Positions 51,361-60,949 are shown, counted from the first letter of the stretch. The stretch: 64,000 bases of DNA from Rhodoferax_B sp049316285 (GCF_049316285.1 NZ_JBMOXA010000001.1:487316-551315); one strand, 5' to 3'. Numbers and translations: made by a program. Notes: generated by a model not told the origin, from the sequence alone.

Positions 51361-51610
51361 GCAGCGCTCCTTGAGTCAAACCCACAACATCCATCACGAT
51401 GTGTATGCATATTGCCATACGCCATGCAGTGTTTCCCTGAAGCCTGCCGGGTTGAAGCTTGCCCAGTGCGTGACGGCGCAGTTGCCCGTGGCCGCGAGAT
51501 CCGCGCCTGAGCGCGGCAGGTCTCCCATGCGGCCTCAACCTACAGCGCAAAAGCGCCATGCCCGCATAATGTGTGATCACTTATGGGTACTGCAGCGCAC
51601 AGGAAAACAA
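51361..51610. other. Divergent gap amidase / GAF gene
   Basis: No gene was found in these 250 bases. A small inverted repeat, GTATG-N8-CATAC (51403-51420), lies upstream of the amidase start; nothing else stands out. Confidence 0.35.
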
Positions 51611-52108
51611 ATGGAAGTCTCTGATCCGCAAATGACCGACCGGGCAGCTCGTTTTGCAAAGTTTTCGAGGATGCTGGCGGCTCAAGGCCTGCGCCCGGCG
51701 CTGGCTGATCTGCTGATGGCAACCGACTATCGTTTCATCGCCATCTTCCGCTTCAACGGCGACCGCGCCACCGCTGCGGTGTTTTATGACCGCGAGAATC
51801 CAGCGGTGTTGCGCGTCGACGAGGTGCCCGCCAAAGCCACCTACTGCTGCTACGCGCGCGATGCCAAAGGTGCTTTTGTGACTGCCAACGCCTTGCTCGA
51901 TGCGCGGCTGCAAGGCCATGTGGCGCGCGAACATGTGCAGGCCTATTGCGGCGTGCCCATCATGACGCCCGAGGGCGAGATTCTGGGCACCTTGTGCCAC
52001 TATGACCTGGTGCCGCGCGACCCGGCGCAAATCGACCTGGAACTGCTGTGCGAGATTGCCAGCGCGCTGGAGCAGGGCGCACACGTCCCGCCATACCCCG
52101 GTCTCTAA
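51611..52108 (+). CDS. GAF domain protein
   Basis: This is a 165-residue protein consisting of one GAF domain (FIAIFRFNGDRATAAVFYDRENP, then YCGVPIMTPEGEILGTLCHYD). It has two Cys (CCYA) near the middle. GAF domains bind small ligands, haem or nucleotides; no output domain is attached. AGGA lies 7 bases before ATG 51611. The upstream continuation of the frame is not conserved. Its stop is 6 bases from the convergent PepSY gene stop. Confidence 0.8.
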   Translation: MEVSDPQMTDRAARFAKFSRMLAAQGLRPALADLLMATDYRFIAIFRFNGDRATAAVFYDRENPAVLRVDEVPAKATYCCYARDAKGAFVTANALLDARLQGHVAREHVQAYCGVPIMTPEGEILGTLCHYDLVPRDPAQIDLELLCEIASALEQGAHVPPYPGL

Positions 52109-52113
52109 GTTAT

Positions 52114-53244
52114 CTAGGCCTTCACCACCTTCTTCGCTCTTCGTGGCCCCAGCCACAGATAAAGGCCGCTGCCCAACACCACGATGGTGATCACGTCCAA
52201 CACGGCCCACAAAATCTTCATAGGCATGCCGCCATAGTCGCCAAAGTGCAGCGGCTGTGTGAGCAGCAGGCCGGTGAGATACCAGGGGGGATCGCGTCTG
52301 TCGGTTAACTCGCCGCTGTGGGCGTCCATCAGCAGGGGTTTCCACAGGCGCGCGGTCAGCGGGCTGTTGCCACGCATGTACACGGCATAGTGGTGCGGCG
52401 TGGAGAACACCGTACCCGGCCAGGCGATGAAGTAGGGCGTCATGCTGGGTTCGGCGGCACGTGCTTTTTGCGTGATGTTTTCGGTCGACGCCAGTGCGGC
52501 TGCGGCGCCATGGGCGGCGGCCGGCTTGTTGGCGTAGCGCGCCACCATGGCGGCCACGGCGTCGGCGCGCCAGGCCTGCACCGCCACATCGGCCAGGGTG
52601 TTGACCACACCCGTGACGCCCACCACCATGGCCCACACCAGGGTGGCAATGCCCAGCAGGTTGTGCAGGTCCAGCCAGCGTGTGCGCGCCAGCGATTCGT
52701 GGCGCACGGTGCCGAAATCGAGCTTGCGCATGAAGGGCGAATACAACACCACACCCGAGACCACGGCCACGGCGAACAGCAGGCCCATGCCACCCATGAA
52801 CAGCTTGCCCGGCAGGCCCAGAAACAGGTCGGTGTGCAGCTTGAGCATCCAGAAGATGAAGGCGTTCAAGCCGGGCTGGCCCAGCATGTCGGCGTTGCGC
52901 GCGTCTATGAACAAGGTGTGGCTGGTGTCGGGGTGCGAGTCGGGGCGCTCGGCCATGATGACTTGCACCACTTCAGGGTCGTCGTCCCAGATCAGGTATT
53001 GGATGGCATCTTTGGGGCGCGCTTGGTGGGCCGACTCGACCAACTGGTCGACGCTGGCCCATTGCGCGGGTGGTGGTGGGTTGGCGAGTGCTGGCGCTTC
53101 CAGCGTGCTGCCCAGCCAGTGGCTGAGCTCATGGTTGAACACCAGCGGCAGACCGGTCAGGCACAGCAGCAGCATGAACAGCGTGCAGACAATGCTGGAC
53201 CATTTGTGCACCCAGGCCCAGATGCGGATGGTGCTGCTTTTCAT
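52114..53244 (-). CDS. PepSY-associated membrane protein (iron-uptake type)
   Basis: This 376-residue inner-membrane protein has four membrane segments: residues ~15-37, ~150-170, ~190-215 and ~345-365. PepSY-type periplasmic loops lie between them. The N-terminus (WAWVHKWSSIVCTLFMLLLCLTGLPLVF) is typical of the PiuB/FegB family; conserved His residues may bind haem. It may reduce ferric siderophores in the periplasm. It lies directly downstream of a TonB-dependent siderophore receptor, separated by a terminator that may lower its expression. Confidence 0.88.
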   Translation of the reverse strand: MKSSTIRIWAWVHKWSSIVCTLFMLLLCLTGLPLVFNHELSHWLGSTLEAPALANPPPPAQWASVDQLVESAHQARPKDAIQYLIWDDDPEVVQVIMAERPDSHPDTSHTLFIDARNADMLGQPGLNAFIFWMLKLHTDLFLGLPGKLFMGGMGLLFAVAVVSGVVLYSPFMRKLDFGTVRHESLARTRWLDLHNLLGIATLVWAMVVGVTGVVNTLADVAVQAWRADAVAAMVARYANKPAAAHGAAAALASTENITQKARAAEPSMTPYFIAWPGTVFSTPHHYAVYMRGNSPLTARLWKPLLMDAHSGELTDRRDPPWYLTGLLLTQPLHFGDYGGMPMKILWAVLDVITIVVLGSGLYLWLGPRRAKKVVKA

Positions 53245-53269
53245 CGTCGGAAAATGGTTCTTCTCATAA

Positions 53270-53304
53270 AGAAAAACCGGCGCCCGTGGGATGCGGCGCC
53301 GGTT
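53270..53304 (-). terminator. Terminator/attenuator between the TonB receptor and PepSY gene
   Basis: On the minus strand AACCGGCGCC pairs with GGCGCCGGTT and is followed by TTTTTC. It would stop part of the transcript coming from the receptor gene. Confidence 0.82.
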
Positions 53305-53328
53305 GGTGGGGCTTGCTTGCGCTCTGTT

Positions 53329-55482
53329 TTACCAGAGGTATTTGGCCGAGATGTTGGCCGTGCGGCCGTAGCCGTAGAAGCATGAGCTGCCGCTGTAGCA
53401 ATTGGCGACGTATTTCTTGTCGGCCACGTTGTTGACCGTCAGCAGGAAACGCCAGTTCTGCACGTCGTAGTGGGCTTGCAGGTCGAACAATGTGTAGGCC
53501 GGGGCTTTCCAGAGGTTGGCGCTGTCGCCGTAGCTGGCGCCGGTGTAGCGCACGCCGCCGCCTACGCCGAGTCCGGGCAGCACATCGCCGGGGAAGCGGT
53601 AGTCCACCCACACGGCGGCCTGCTGCTTGGGCTGCAGGGGAACCTGTTTGTCGACATCGGCAGCCGTGTTGCTGCGTGTGGTTTTAGCGTCAATGTAGGT
53701 GTAGGTGGTGATCACGTCCAGGCCACGTGTGGCGTTGAACTTGGCTTCAAGCTCCAGGCCCTGGGAGTGAACTTCACCTTGCTGCACGCTGAAGAACTGA
53801 TGTGCTGGATCAGGCGTGGAAACGTTTTCCTGCTTCAGGTCGAACACCGCAGCGGTGTAGAGCGCGTTGCCATTGGTTGGGCGGTACTTCACACCGGCTT
53901 CCCATTGTTTGCCGGTGGTGGGCTGGAAGGCGTTGCCCGTAAAGCCGCGCTCCGTGGTGGGCTGGAACGACGTGGCGTAGGCGATGTAGGGCGCCAGTCC
54001 GTTGGGCATGACGTAGTTCAGGCCGGCGCGGCCAGACCACTTGCGGTCGGTTTGTGAGGCCGTGCTGCCGAGCAGCACATTGGTGTTGTCGCTATCGACG
54101 CTGTCATGGCGTCCGGACAGGGTTGCGACCCAGCGGTCCCAACGGATCTGGTCCTGCAGATAAAGGCCCAGCTGCTTTTGCTTGAGCAGTGTGTGTGAAC
54201 TGTCTGCGGGCGTGACCACGGCGCCACCGTACACGGGGTTGAAGATGTCAATGCTGCCCACGCCAAAGGCAAAGCCATAGGCGTTGTCGTCACGCGTTTG
54301 TTTGTAGTCCAGGCCGGTGAGCAGGGTGTGTTTGGCCGCACCGGTGTCAAACGTGGTCTCCAACTGGTTGTCGAGGGTGAACATCTTCGTGCGGTTGTGC
54401 GGCGTATAGACGTAGCGGTTCAAGATGCGGTCCGAACCCGTGGCCAGGCCGGCGCCGACCACGGCGGGGTTTTCGACTTCGGAGTTCACGACGCGCAGGT
54501 TTTGCCGGAAGGTGTACTGGTCGTTGAAGCGGTGGGCCAGCAGGTAACCCAGCGATTGCGTGTCTTTGTCGTACTTGTCGTAGCCCGGCTCGCCGGCGTT
54601 GAAGGAGCGCGAAATCTGGCCATTCGGGTTGGGTAGCAAGGTGCCCTCGGCAGGCAAGAAGCCGGGCACGCCAGTGGTCTTGCTCTTCTGGAACAGGCCC
54701 AGCAGGGTCAACGTGGTGTCGCTGCTGGGCTTCCAGGTGAGCGATGGCGCCAGGGTGTAGCGGTCGTCCTTGGCGTTGTCTATGGCCATGTCGCCATTGC
54801 GTGCCAGGCCGACCAGGCGGTACAGCCATTGGCCGTCGGCCGAGAGCGGGCCGGTCAGGTCGAAGGTGACCTGTTTCTTGTTGTCCGTGCCGTATTCGAA
54901 GCCGATTTCGCGTTGGGCTTCGGCCTGCGGGCGTTTGCTCACGGCGTTGATGAAACCGCTGGGTGGCACTGCGCCATAGGTTGCCGAGGCCGGGCCCTTG
55001 AGGATTTCGACCCGTTCCAGCGCGTAGGGCTCGAGCCGGGTGTAGCCGGTCCAGGCGCCTTCTGGCATGGCCATGCCGTCCAGATACAAGGCCGGCTTGA
55101 AGCCGCGTACCAGCATCCAGTCGCTGCGCGGATCGTCACCGTAGGCGCCGCCGGTGGCGCCCGAGGTGTAGCGTATCGCCTGGTCCAGGCCGGTCGCGCC
55201 TTGCAGTTCTATCTGCTCCTTGGTCACCACCGAAATCGAGCCCGGGGCTTCGAGCAGGTCGGTGTCGGTCTTCAGGCCGGTGGAGGTGCGCTTGGCCACC
55301 ATGCCGTAGACAGGGCTGGTGGCGGTTTCGCGTTCGGCGTCACCGGTCACAGTGACTTGTTTGAGTGTGCCCGTGCTGCTTTGGGCGAAGGCTGGCGCGC
55401 TGGCCAGAACAGCGTAGGCCGCCATCAGAGCGAGGGACAGCGGTGGCAGAGACGACCGTGACGAGTAGGGCGGCTTTTTCAT
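53329..55482 (-). CDS. TonB-dependent siderophore receptor
   Basis: This is a 717-residue outer-membrane receptor. It has a signal peptide (ending SAPAFAQ), a TonB box region (LKQVTVTGD), and a plug domain with GSISVVTKEQIELQGATGLDQ and LVRGFKPALYLDGM. The 22-strand barrel ends in a terminal aromatic, YLW. It should import ferric siderophores, probably hydroxamates of the ferrichrome/ferrioxamine type; the ligand is uncertain. The Met of MKKPPYSS is chosen because the longer frame covers the Fur box. Iron-repressed expression is likely. Confidence 0.93.
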   Translation of the reverse strand: MKKPPYSSRSSLPPLSLALMAAYAVLASAPAFAQSSTGTLKQVTVTGDAERETATSPVYGMVAKRTSTGLKTDTDLLEAPGSISVVTKEQIELQGATGLDQAIRYTSGATGGAYGDDPRSDWMLVRGFKPALYLDGMAMPEGAWTGYTRLEPYALERVEILKGPASATYGAVPPSGFINAVSKRPQAEAQREIGFEYGTDNKKQVTFDLTGPLSADGQWLYRLVGLARNGDMAIDNAKDDRYTLAPSLTWKPSSDTTLTLLGLFQKSKTTGVPGFLPAEGTLLPNPNGQISRSFNAGEPGYDKYDKDTQSLGYLLAHRFNDQYTFRQNLRVVNSEVENPAVVGAGLATGSDRILNRYVYTPHNRTKMFTLDNQLETTFDTGAAKHTLLTGLDYKQTRDDNAYGFAFGVGSIDIFNPVYGGAVVTPADSSHTLLKQKQLGLYLQDQIRWDRWVATLSGRHDSVDSDNTNVLLGSTASQTDRKWSGRAGLNYVMPNGLAPYIAYATSFQPTTERGFTGNAFQPTTGKQWEAGVKYRPTNGNALYTAAVFDLKQENVSTPDPAHQFFSVQQGEVHSQGLELEAKFNATRGLDVITTYTYIDAKTTRSNTAADVDKQVPLQPKQQAAVWVDYRFPGDVLPGLGVGGGVRYTGASYGDSANLWKAPAYTLFDLQAHYDVQNWRFLLTVNNVADKKYVANCYSGSSCFYGYGRTANISAKYLW

Positions 55483-55509
55483 ATTTTGGGTCTCGATGAA
55501 GTCGGCAAT

Positions 55510-55528
55510 GTAAATAACAATAATTATC
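55510..55528 (-). promoter_or_regulatory. Fur box of the siderophore receptor
   Basis: On the minus strand GATAATTATTGTTATTTAC matches the 19-base Fur consensus at about 13 positions, including a perfect first hexamer GATAAT. It lies 28 bases before the receptor start, which supports iron regulation. Confidence 0.65.
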
Positions 55529-55659
55529 ACCCGCAATAATTAGCAGGTGAAACAGAGGCTATTGCCGGTGCTTGTGGAAGTGCAAAACGTTGCTTTTTGA
55601 ATACAAACATCTGCACAGCCAAACCGGGGAGCGCACTTTACAAGCGGATGGCCGCGCAG

Positions 55660-55709
55660 TTTGCTATTGAATGTCTAGCTGCTGTCGCTTATGCATCAAG
55701 CCTTGAGGC
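55660..55709. repeat. 52-bp palindromic repeat, copy B (degenerate)
   Basis: TTTGCTATTGA, TAGCTGCT, CGCTTAT and AAGC occur at the same spacing as in copy A, with a diverged right end. The match is partial. Confidence 0.45.
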
Positions 55710-55807
55710 GTTGTTGGGCTTGTAAGTCGACTCGACGGGGTGGGAATGGCTTGCCACTAGGCAGAACGGCGCCTGGATGGGCGCCGTTCCGGGGCTGGGT
55801 CAATACT

Positions 55808-55840
55808 GGCTCAGTGCCGGCTCAGTGCCGGTTCAGCGCC
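55808..55840. repeat. Tandem 11-base repeat, three units
   Basis: GGCTCAGTGCC occurs twice exactly and once as GGTTCAGCGCC, ending 3 bases before the stop codon of the PF20091 gene on the other strand. Confidence 0.7.
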
Positions 55841-55843
55841 CAC

Positions 55844-57973
55844 TCAAGGCAGGATCAGCGTGGTCTTGGCGCGGTCGATCTGCAATTGCGCATCGCGCGG
55901 CAGCAGCAGGCGCTGCGCCACCAAGGCGTTGGCGGCATTGGTGACGGCCGCCACATAACCGGCCTGGTTGCCGTACAACTCTTCGAGCGAAACACGCCCG
56001 TCACCCGCGGCCAGGCGTGCGGCCTTGGTGCTGTGGAAGGGGATGTAGCCACCCGTAAGGTTGGCCAGGTCGATGATGCCTGGCGTGGCCACGTAGTTGA
56101 ACTCTAAGCTCGTGCCCAGCGGCGCGCGCGCCTCCACGCTCTGGATGCCGGAGCGGGTGAGGCCGGTGCTGGCGTCCACCTGCGGCACCAGGATGGTGTA
56201 GTCGCGGTTGAGGTTGTTGGGCGGCAGCACGCTGGCGATGCCGGCTTCGTCCTGCGGGATGTACTGCGGGCCGAAGTCGAACAGCGGGAAGTTGTTGTAG
56301 CGGCCCAGGTAGTTGAAATCGGGGATGGCGGCTTGCGTGCCGTTGACCGCCCAGGTCAGCCCCTTCATCGCCGGAAAGGCCACCTGCGCCGGGCGCACCA
56401 GCGTGCCATCGGCCAGCTTGGGCACCTGGCTGTCGGGCGGCAAGGTGCCACGCACCACCCAGTCCTCCAGGTCGATGAACAGCGCGCGGAAGGTGTCGTT
56501 GAAGTGCACCACGGTACCCATGGGGTAGGGCGCGCGGCTCGGCGCGTAGCTGATGCTGGCCGTGCCGCCCGCGCCACCGTGCTGGGTGCTGGCGTAGTAG
56601 TAGATGCGCACGTTGTCGGGCTGGGCCAGGTCACGCAGGCCGTTGGCATCGGTCAGCACCGGCGAGCCCTGCAGTTGCCAGAACTCGGTGCCCGACAGAC
56701 CCAGGAAGAACTTGGGGCAGGTGTTGCTGGCGGCGCAGCGCTTCATCACACCGCCCTGGCGGCCGCTGATGTCGTCCATGTAGTCCTTGTCGAGACCGCG
56801 CGGCGCCGTCTGGCCAAAGGCCGTGTGGTCGGTGCGCAGGCCGCCGCCGCCGCCGGGCACGGCAAAGCGGGTGTTGATGTTGGTCTGGCGCGCGGCCACG
56901 TGGGCATAGATGCCGTCGAACACCTTGCTGCCGTCCAGTGCCTGGTTGAAGCCCAGATGCAGAAAGGTCTTCATGGCGTTGCCCGACTGCGAGGTGCCCT
57001 GGCCCAGCGCAGAGGTGATGCGCCCGGCCACGGGGTTGGGCGTGCCGTTGCTGTCCACGGCGCTGGTGCGGAAGAAGCTCACCGTGTCGCGCAGCGCGGC
57101 CAGGCCCACGCCCATGACCTTGGGGTCCTTGGCCACGTAGACCAGTTCGTACAGGTAGGCCGGGTCGAAGCCGCCGCGCAGGCACACGCTGGTGGCGCTG
57201 GCCGTGCCGGGGAAGGGGTTGGCGGCGCCGTCGCAGGTGGCGAACTTCCAGTCGGCGGCGGGGACGGGCACACGCGCATCGGTCTCGTTGGCGCGGCGCG
57301 TAAGCGAGTAGCCCGGCAGGCTGTTGTCCAGGCTGGCGGGCTCGTAGGGAATCATGCTGCCGTTGAACACGCCGCCGGGCAGCGTCATCGACGGGCTGGC
57401 GGCCGTGGGCACCAGCTCGGCGCGGTAGGGGCCGGTGATGCTGCTGCCGTCCTGGTTCTTGGCCACGGGCACGCTGACGGTCAGGCGCGCGGCGCTGCTC
57501 TTGGGCACGTCGCCCTGCCAGGCGGCGTAGAGCATCACATAGCCGCGCTCCAGGTAGACGGCGTCGCTGGGTGTGGCCGTGGGGTTGACCATGGTGAGGA
57601 TGTTGCCGCGGTTCGGCGCGTCGTAGCGCAGCACGCCGCTGGCCTTGCTCATGTCCTTGGGCTTGAGCATGACGAACTCGGTCTTGTACTCGACCATGCC
57701 GCGAGCGTTCAGGGGCGCGAGCGCCAGGTCCTGGATCACCGTGTTCTTGGTATTGGCCGGGTCGACCTCGCCCGAGAGTGTGCCGCTGAGGCGCTCGTAT
57801 GCGCCCACCGTGCCAAAGCTGCCGGGGAAATCCTCGCGCGCGGTGATCTCCAGCTTGAGTGCCGGGGCCTTGCTGATGATCGTGCCGTTGCCGCCTCCTC
57901 CGCAGGCGGTCAGGGCGGTGGCCGCCGCCGCGGTGATGGCTGCAGCGCCGATGGTGTGCAGATGTCTTTTCAT
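55844..57973 (-). CDS. Lipoprotein with alpha/beta hydrolase domain (PF20091-like)
   Basis: This is a 709-residue exported lipoprotein with signal ending in lipobox ALTAC (Cys24) followed by GGGGN. The body resembles the large esterase-like family Abhydrolase_10: a nucleophile elbow GTSQSGNAMK around residue 343, preceded by a long beta-rich region. The C-terminus has RVSLEELYGNQAGYVAAV. It is last in a run with Bug, AtuA-like and AtuA genes on the same strand, so it may hydrolyse an ester that feeds the pathway. It looks more G+C-rich than its neighbours. Start MKRHLHT is chosen. Confidence 0.78.
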   Translation of the reverse strand: MKRHLHTIGAAAITAAAATALTACGGGGNGTIISKAPALKLEITAREDFPGSFGTVGAYERLSGTLSGEVDPANTKNTVIQDLALAPLNARGMVEYKTEFVMLKPKDMSKASGVLRYDAPNRGNILTMVNPTATPSDAVYLERGYVMLYAAWQGDVPKSSAARLTVSVPVAKNQDGSSITGPYRAELVPTAASPSMTLPGGVFNGSMIPYEPASLDNSLPGYSLTRRANETDARVPVPAADWKFATCDGAANPFPGTASATSVCLRGGFDPAYLYELVYVAKDPKVMGVGLAALRDTVSFFRTSAVDSNGTPNPVAGRITSALGQGTSQSGNAMKTFLHLGFNQALDGSKVFDGIYAHVAARQTNINTRFAVPGGGGGLRTDHTAFGQTAPRGLDKDYMDDISGRQGGVMKRCAASNTCPKFFLGLSGTEFWQLQGSPVLTDANGLRDLAQPDNVRIYYYASTQHGGAGGTASISYAPSRAPYPMGTVVHFNDTFRALFIDLEDWVVRGTLPPDSQVPKLADGTLVRPAQVAFPAMKGLTWAVNGTQAAIPDFNYLGRYNNFPLFDFGPQYIPQDEAGIASVLPPNNLNRDYTILVPQVDASTGLTRSGIQSVEARAPLGTSLEFNYVATPGIIDLANLTGGYIPFHSTKAARLAAGDGRVSLEELYGNQAGYVAAVTNAANALVAQRLLLPRDAQLQIDRAKTTLILP

Positions 57974-58103
57974 GTCGCTTGTCTCCTTTGGTGGTTGTTG
58001 TGAAAGCTCGGGCATGGCTGCGCCCACATCGACAGCGCGAGGCTGCCAACGGTCTGGGCGAATCGGGGAGCGGGCTAGGTCGCCGCGAGGGCTGGGCTTG
58101 GGC

Positions 58104-59096
58104 TTACTCGGCTTCTATGCCGGCAGCCTTGATCACCTTGCCCCACTTTTGTGTCTCGGCCGCCTGGAACTTGGCCAATTCATCGGGTGTGGTGGTCCAG
58201 GCCTCGGAGCCCGCCATGTCGAAGAAGGCCTTGGCGCCGGTGCTTTGTGTGGCACGCGTGAGCAATTGATTGAGCTTGTTCACCACGGCGGGTGGTGTGC
58301 CGGCGGGCGCGTAGGCGGCGAACCAGTAGCCCATGTCGTAGCCCTTCACACCGGCTTCTTCAATCGTGGGCACGTCGGGCAATTGCGCGCTGCGTTTGCG
58401 TGTGGAATAACCCAGCGCGTGCAGTTTGCCGGCCTTGATTTGTGGCACACCGGTGGAGGTGTCGGTGATCATCAGATCGATCTGCCCACCCAGCAGGTCG
58501 GTGATGGCCAAGGGGTTGCTTTTGTAGGGCACATGCAGGATGTCCACGCCGGCCAGTTGTTTGAGCATTTCGCCGGCCACGCGGCTGGAGGAGCTGCCGC
58601 TGCCAAACGACAGTTTGCCGGGCGCCTTTTTGGCCGCCGCCAGCAGGTCGCCGACGTTTTGGTAGGGCGCGCTGGCGTTGACCACCAACACCTGGCCGCC
58701 CTTGCCCAAGCCGGTGATGGGCGCAAAGTCTTTCACCGGGTCGTAGGGCAGCTTCTTGTACAGATGCTCGTTGGCCGCATGTGTGGTGTTGGTGGTGATG
58801 AGCACGGTGTAGCCATCCGGCGCGGCGCGTGCCACGGTTTGTGCTGACAGCATGCCGCTGGCGCCGGCCTTGTTGTCTATGACCACCGGCTGTTTGGTCT
58901 CTGCGGTGATGGCCAGGGCCAGCGCGCGGGCCAATTGGTCGGTGGCGCTGCCGGCGGCAAAGGGCACCGAGAAGGTAATGGTTTTGCTGGGGAAGTCTGT
59001 GCCCTGGGCTTGCGCCCAGGAGGTCAAACTCAGGCCGGCCAAGGCCATGGCCGTGAGTGTGCGACGACGGGTGAAGTAGGGATTTGAATGGCGCAT
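58104..59096 (-). CDS. Bug/TctC family periplasmic binding protein
   Basis: This is a 330-residue binding protein with a Tat-like or Sec signal (FTRRRTLTAMALAGLSL, ending AQAQG). Then SKTITFSVPFAAGSATDQLAR, VIDNKAGASGMLSAQ and LPDVPTIEEAGVKGY follow. It sits 25 bases downstream of the AtuA-like gene and 130 bases upstream of the PF20091 lipoprotein. It probably captures an organic acid used by this cluster; no TctAB genes are present. Confidence 0.88.
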   Translation of the reverse strand: MRHSNPYFTRRRTLTAMALAGLSLTSWAQAQGTDFPSKTITFSVPFAAGSATDQLARALALAITAETKQPVVIDNKAGASGMLSAQTVARAAPDGYTVLITTNTTHAANEHLYKKLPYDPVKDFAPITGLGKGGQVLVVNASAPYQNVGDLLAAAKKAPGKLSFGSGSSSSRVAGEMLKQLAGVDILHVPYKSNPLAITDLLGGQIDLMITDTSTGVPQIKAGKLHALGYSTRKRSAQLPDVPTIEEAGVKGYDMGYWFAAYAPAGTPPAVVNKLNQLLTRATQSTGAKAFFDMAGSEAWTTTPDELAKFQAAETQKWGKVIKAAGIEAE

Positions 59097-59121
59097 GTTG
59101 TCTCCTTTGGTTTTGATGGGC

Positions 59122-59523
59122 TCAGGCTTGCGGGCCTGCAAGGTATTCGCGTAGTGCATGCGGGACCTCGATGCGCAAGTCCAGCAGCCAGAACGACAAG
59201 GCTTTGCCGTGGCTGTCGAGGTTGAGCGCATCGTTGACGCCGCCGTCGAGCACGTCATCGAGCACGAAGTTCATGGCGTGCAACTGCGGCAACAGGTAAC
59301 GCGCCACGTGGCTGGGCCGGCGCTCAGCAAACTGCCGCGCCACGGCGTCGGCCGTGAGTTGCTCGACCAGCACCGGCCACAGGGCCGGGTGCCAGGCGAT
59401 GACGCTGATGTTGGAGCGGTTGCCCTTGTCGCCGGTGCGGCTGTGGGCCAGGCGGTCCAGGGGCACGCTGAGGGTGTCGGGGGGCGTGCCGGAGATCGTT
59501 TCGGAGTTGGTGGCGTGGCTCAT
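59122..59523 (-). CDS. AtuA-like ferredoxin-fold protein
   Basis: This is a 133-residue protein corresponding to the C-terminal domain of long AtuA proteins: LDRLAHSRTGDKGNRSNISVIA, LDDVLDGGVNDALNLDSHGK and LLDLRIEVP. In some relatives it is fused to DUF1446; here it is a separate gene whose ATG overlaps the atuA stop by 4 bases. Biochemical role unknown, probably a subunit of the same enzyme. Confidence 0.85.
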   Translation of the reverse strand: MSHATNSETISGTPPDTLSVPLDRLAHSRTGDKGNRSNISVIAWHPALWPVLVEQLTADAVARQFAERRPSHVARYLLPQLHAMNFVLDDVLDGGVNDALNLDSHGKALSFWLLDLRIEVPHALREYLAGPQA

Positions 59524-60902
59524 GCGGTGGTACTTTCTTCAAGCCAGGCAAAGCCTGTGTGCACGGCCTCGCGTGGCACCAGGCACGACACCGTGCCCAG
59601 GCGTGGGCGCACGGCGGTGCGGACCCCGCCGCCGCCTGCCGGGCCGCAGCAATACATGGCGGTGACTTCGCGCACCAGGCGTTCGGCCACGGCGCGGTCG
59701 CGGTGTTGCAGCGCCACACGCAGGCGTACGTCGCGTGCCTCGCCTATGGGGGTGTCGAACCAGCTGCTGGCGTCATTGCCAAACACACTGCTCACACCAA
59801 TCAAGTCGACGCGCAGTGTGGCCAGGCCAGCCATGCGTTCACGCAGCACCTGCCCGGCCAGATGTGCACGGGCTTCGGCGCGTGCGCCGGCGTAAGAGAT
59901 TTCACCCTCGGCAAACCAGCCGGTTTCGCTGCAGACATTGACTTTCAACGTGGCCGGGCGTGGGTGGCCGCGCACACCTTCGAGGCGCACGCGGTCGGGG
60001 CCTACGGCGTGCACGCTGGCTTGGGTGATGTCGGCCACCACATCGGGCGTGAGATAGGCCGCGGGGTCGTGTAATTCATAAAGCAGTTGTTCTTTCACCG
60101 TGCGTTCGTCTATGCGCCCGCCGGTGCCAGGCGGTTTGCTGAGGGTGCAGTGGCCGTCGGCGTCGATCTCGGCGATGGGGTAGCCGAGGTTTGCCATGCC
60201 GGGCACGTCTTTGAAACCGGGGTCGGCAAAGTAGCCGCCGCACACCTGGGCGCCGCATTCCAGCAAATGCCCGGCCATGGTGGCGCGCGCCAGGCGGTCC
60301 CAGTCGTCCATGGCCCAGCCGTAGTGGGCCAGCGCGGGGCCCAGTGCCAGGGCCGGGTCGGCGACGCGGCCGGCGACCACGATGTCGGCGCCTGCGCGCA
60401 AGGCATCGGCAATGGCCTGCGCTCCGGTATAGGCGTTGGCGCTGACGATGGGGGTGACGGCTTGGTCGGGCATACGTTCACCCAGGGCCTGGGTCAGCAC
60501 GGCGCGATGGCCGGGCGCGCCGAGGTCGTCGCCGTAGACCACGGCCACGCGTGGCACACGTGTGCCCAGGCCTTGGGCCAGGGCTCGGATGCGGCGCGCG
60601 GCGGCCATGGGGTTGGCCGCACCAAAGTTGCTGACGATGCGGATGTGGTGCTGCAGGCACTCGGCCAGCACGGGCGTGAGCAGGTCGACCAGCAGCGGCT
60701 CGTAGCCCGCCTCGGGGTCGGCACGGCGCGCGATCTGCGCCAGGGCGAGCGTGCGTTCGGCCAGGGTTTCAAAGATCAGCACGGCGGGCTGGCCGCTGGC
60801 GATCAGCGCCTGCACCACGGGCGCGGCGGCATCCGTGCGGTCACCCGAAAAGCCGGCGGCGCAGCCTATGAGTAGCTTCTGCTTTGTGGTGGTGTCTGCC
60901 AT
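59520..60902 (-). CDS. AtuA family protein (DUF1446)
   Basis: This is a 460-residue cytoplasmic protein: IGCAAGFSGDRTDAAAPVVQAL, DLLTPVLAECLQHHIRIVSNFGAANP, SANAYTGAQAIADALRAGADIVVAGRVADPAL. AtuA was named from acyclic terpene utilisation in Pseudomonas. Homologues in Burkholderiales occur in diverse acid-degrading clusters, so the substrate here is open. GGAG precedes the ATG by 7 bases. It is the first gene of the leftward cluster, divergent from a LysR gene. Confidence 0.85.
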   Translation of the reverse strand: MADTTTKQKLLIGCAAGFSGDRTDAAAPVVQALIASGQPAVLIFETLAERTLALAQIARRADPEAGYEPLLVDLLTPVLAECLQHHIRIVSNFGAANPMAAARRIRALAQGLGTRVPRVAVVYGDDLGAPGHRAVLTQALGERMPDQAVTPIVSANAYTGAQAIADALRAGADIVVAGRVADPALALGPALAHYGWAMDDWDRLARATMAGHLLECGAQVCGGYFADPGFKDVPGMANLGYPIAEIDADGHCTLSKPPGTGGRIDERTVKEQLLYELHDPAAYLTPDVVADITQASVHAVGPDRVRLEGVRGHPRPATLKVNVCSETGWFAEGEISYAGARAEARAHLAGQVLRERMAGLATLRVDLIGVSSVFGNDASSWFDTPIGEARDVRLRVALQHRDRAVAERLVREVTAMYCCGPAGGGGVRTAVRPRLGTVSCLVPREAVHTGFAWLEESTTA

Positions 60903-60949
60903 ATGGTCTCCTGCTGTTCAATGTAAGGTCTGCACGTTATGCTGTGAAA

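Larger units (their letters stand above)
55540..55843. other. Gap between the TonB receptor and PF20091 gene
   Basis: No gene was found. It contains repeat copy B (55660-55709), a 10-bp perfect hairpin GAACGGCGCC-N6-GGCGCCGTTC (55764-55789) and three tandem 11-base units (55808-55840). Confidence 0.5.

Noticed and set aside
56333..58003. 556-codon plus-strand frame opposite the lipoprotein gene
   Set aside because: Gly/Ala/His/Val-rich shadow without domains; the minus-strand frame has a lipobox and hydrolase motif.
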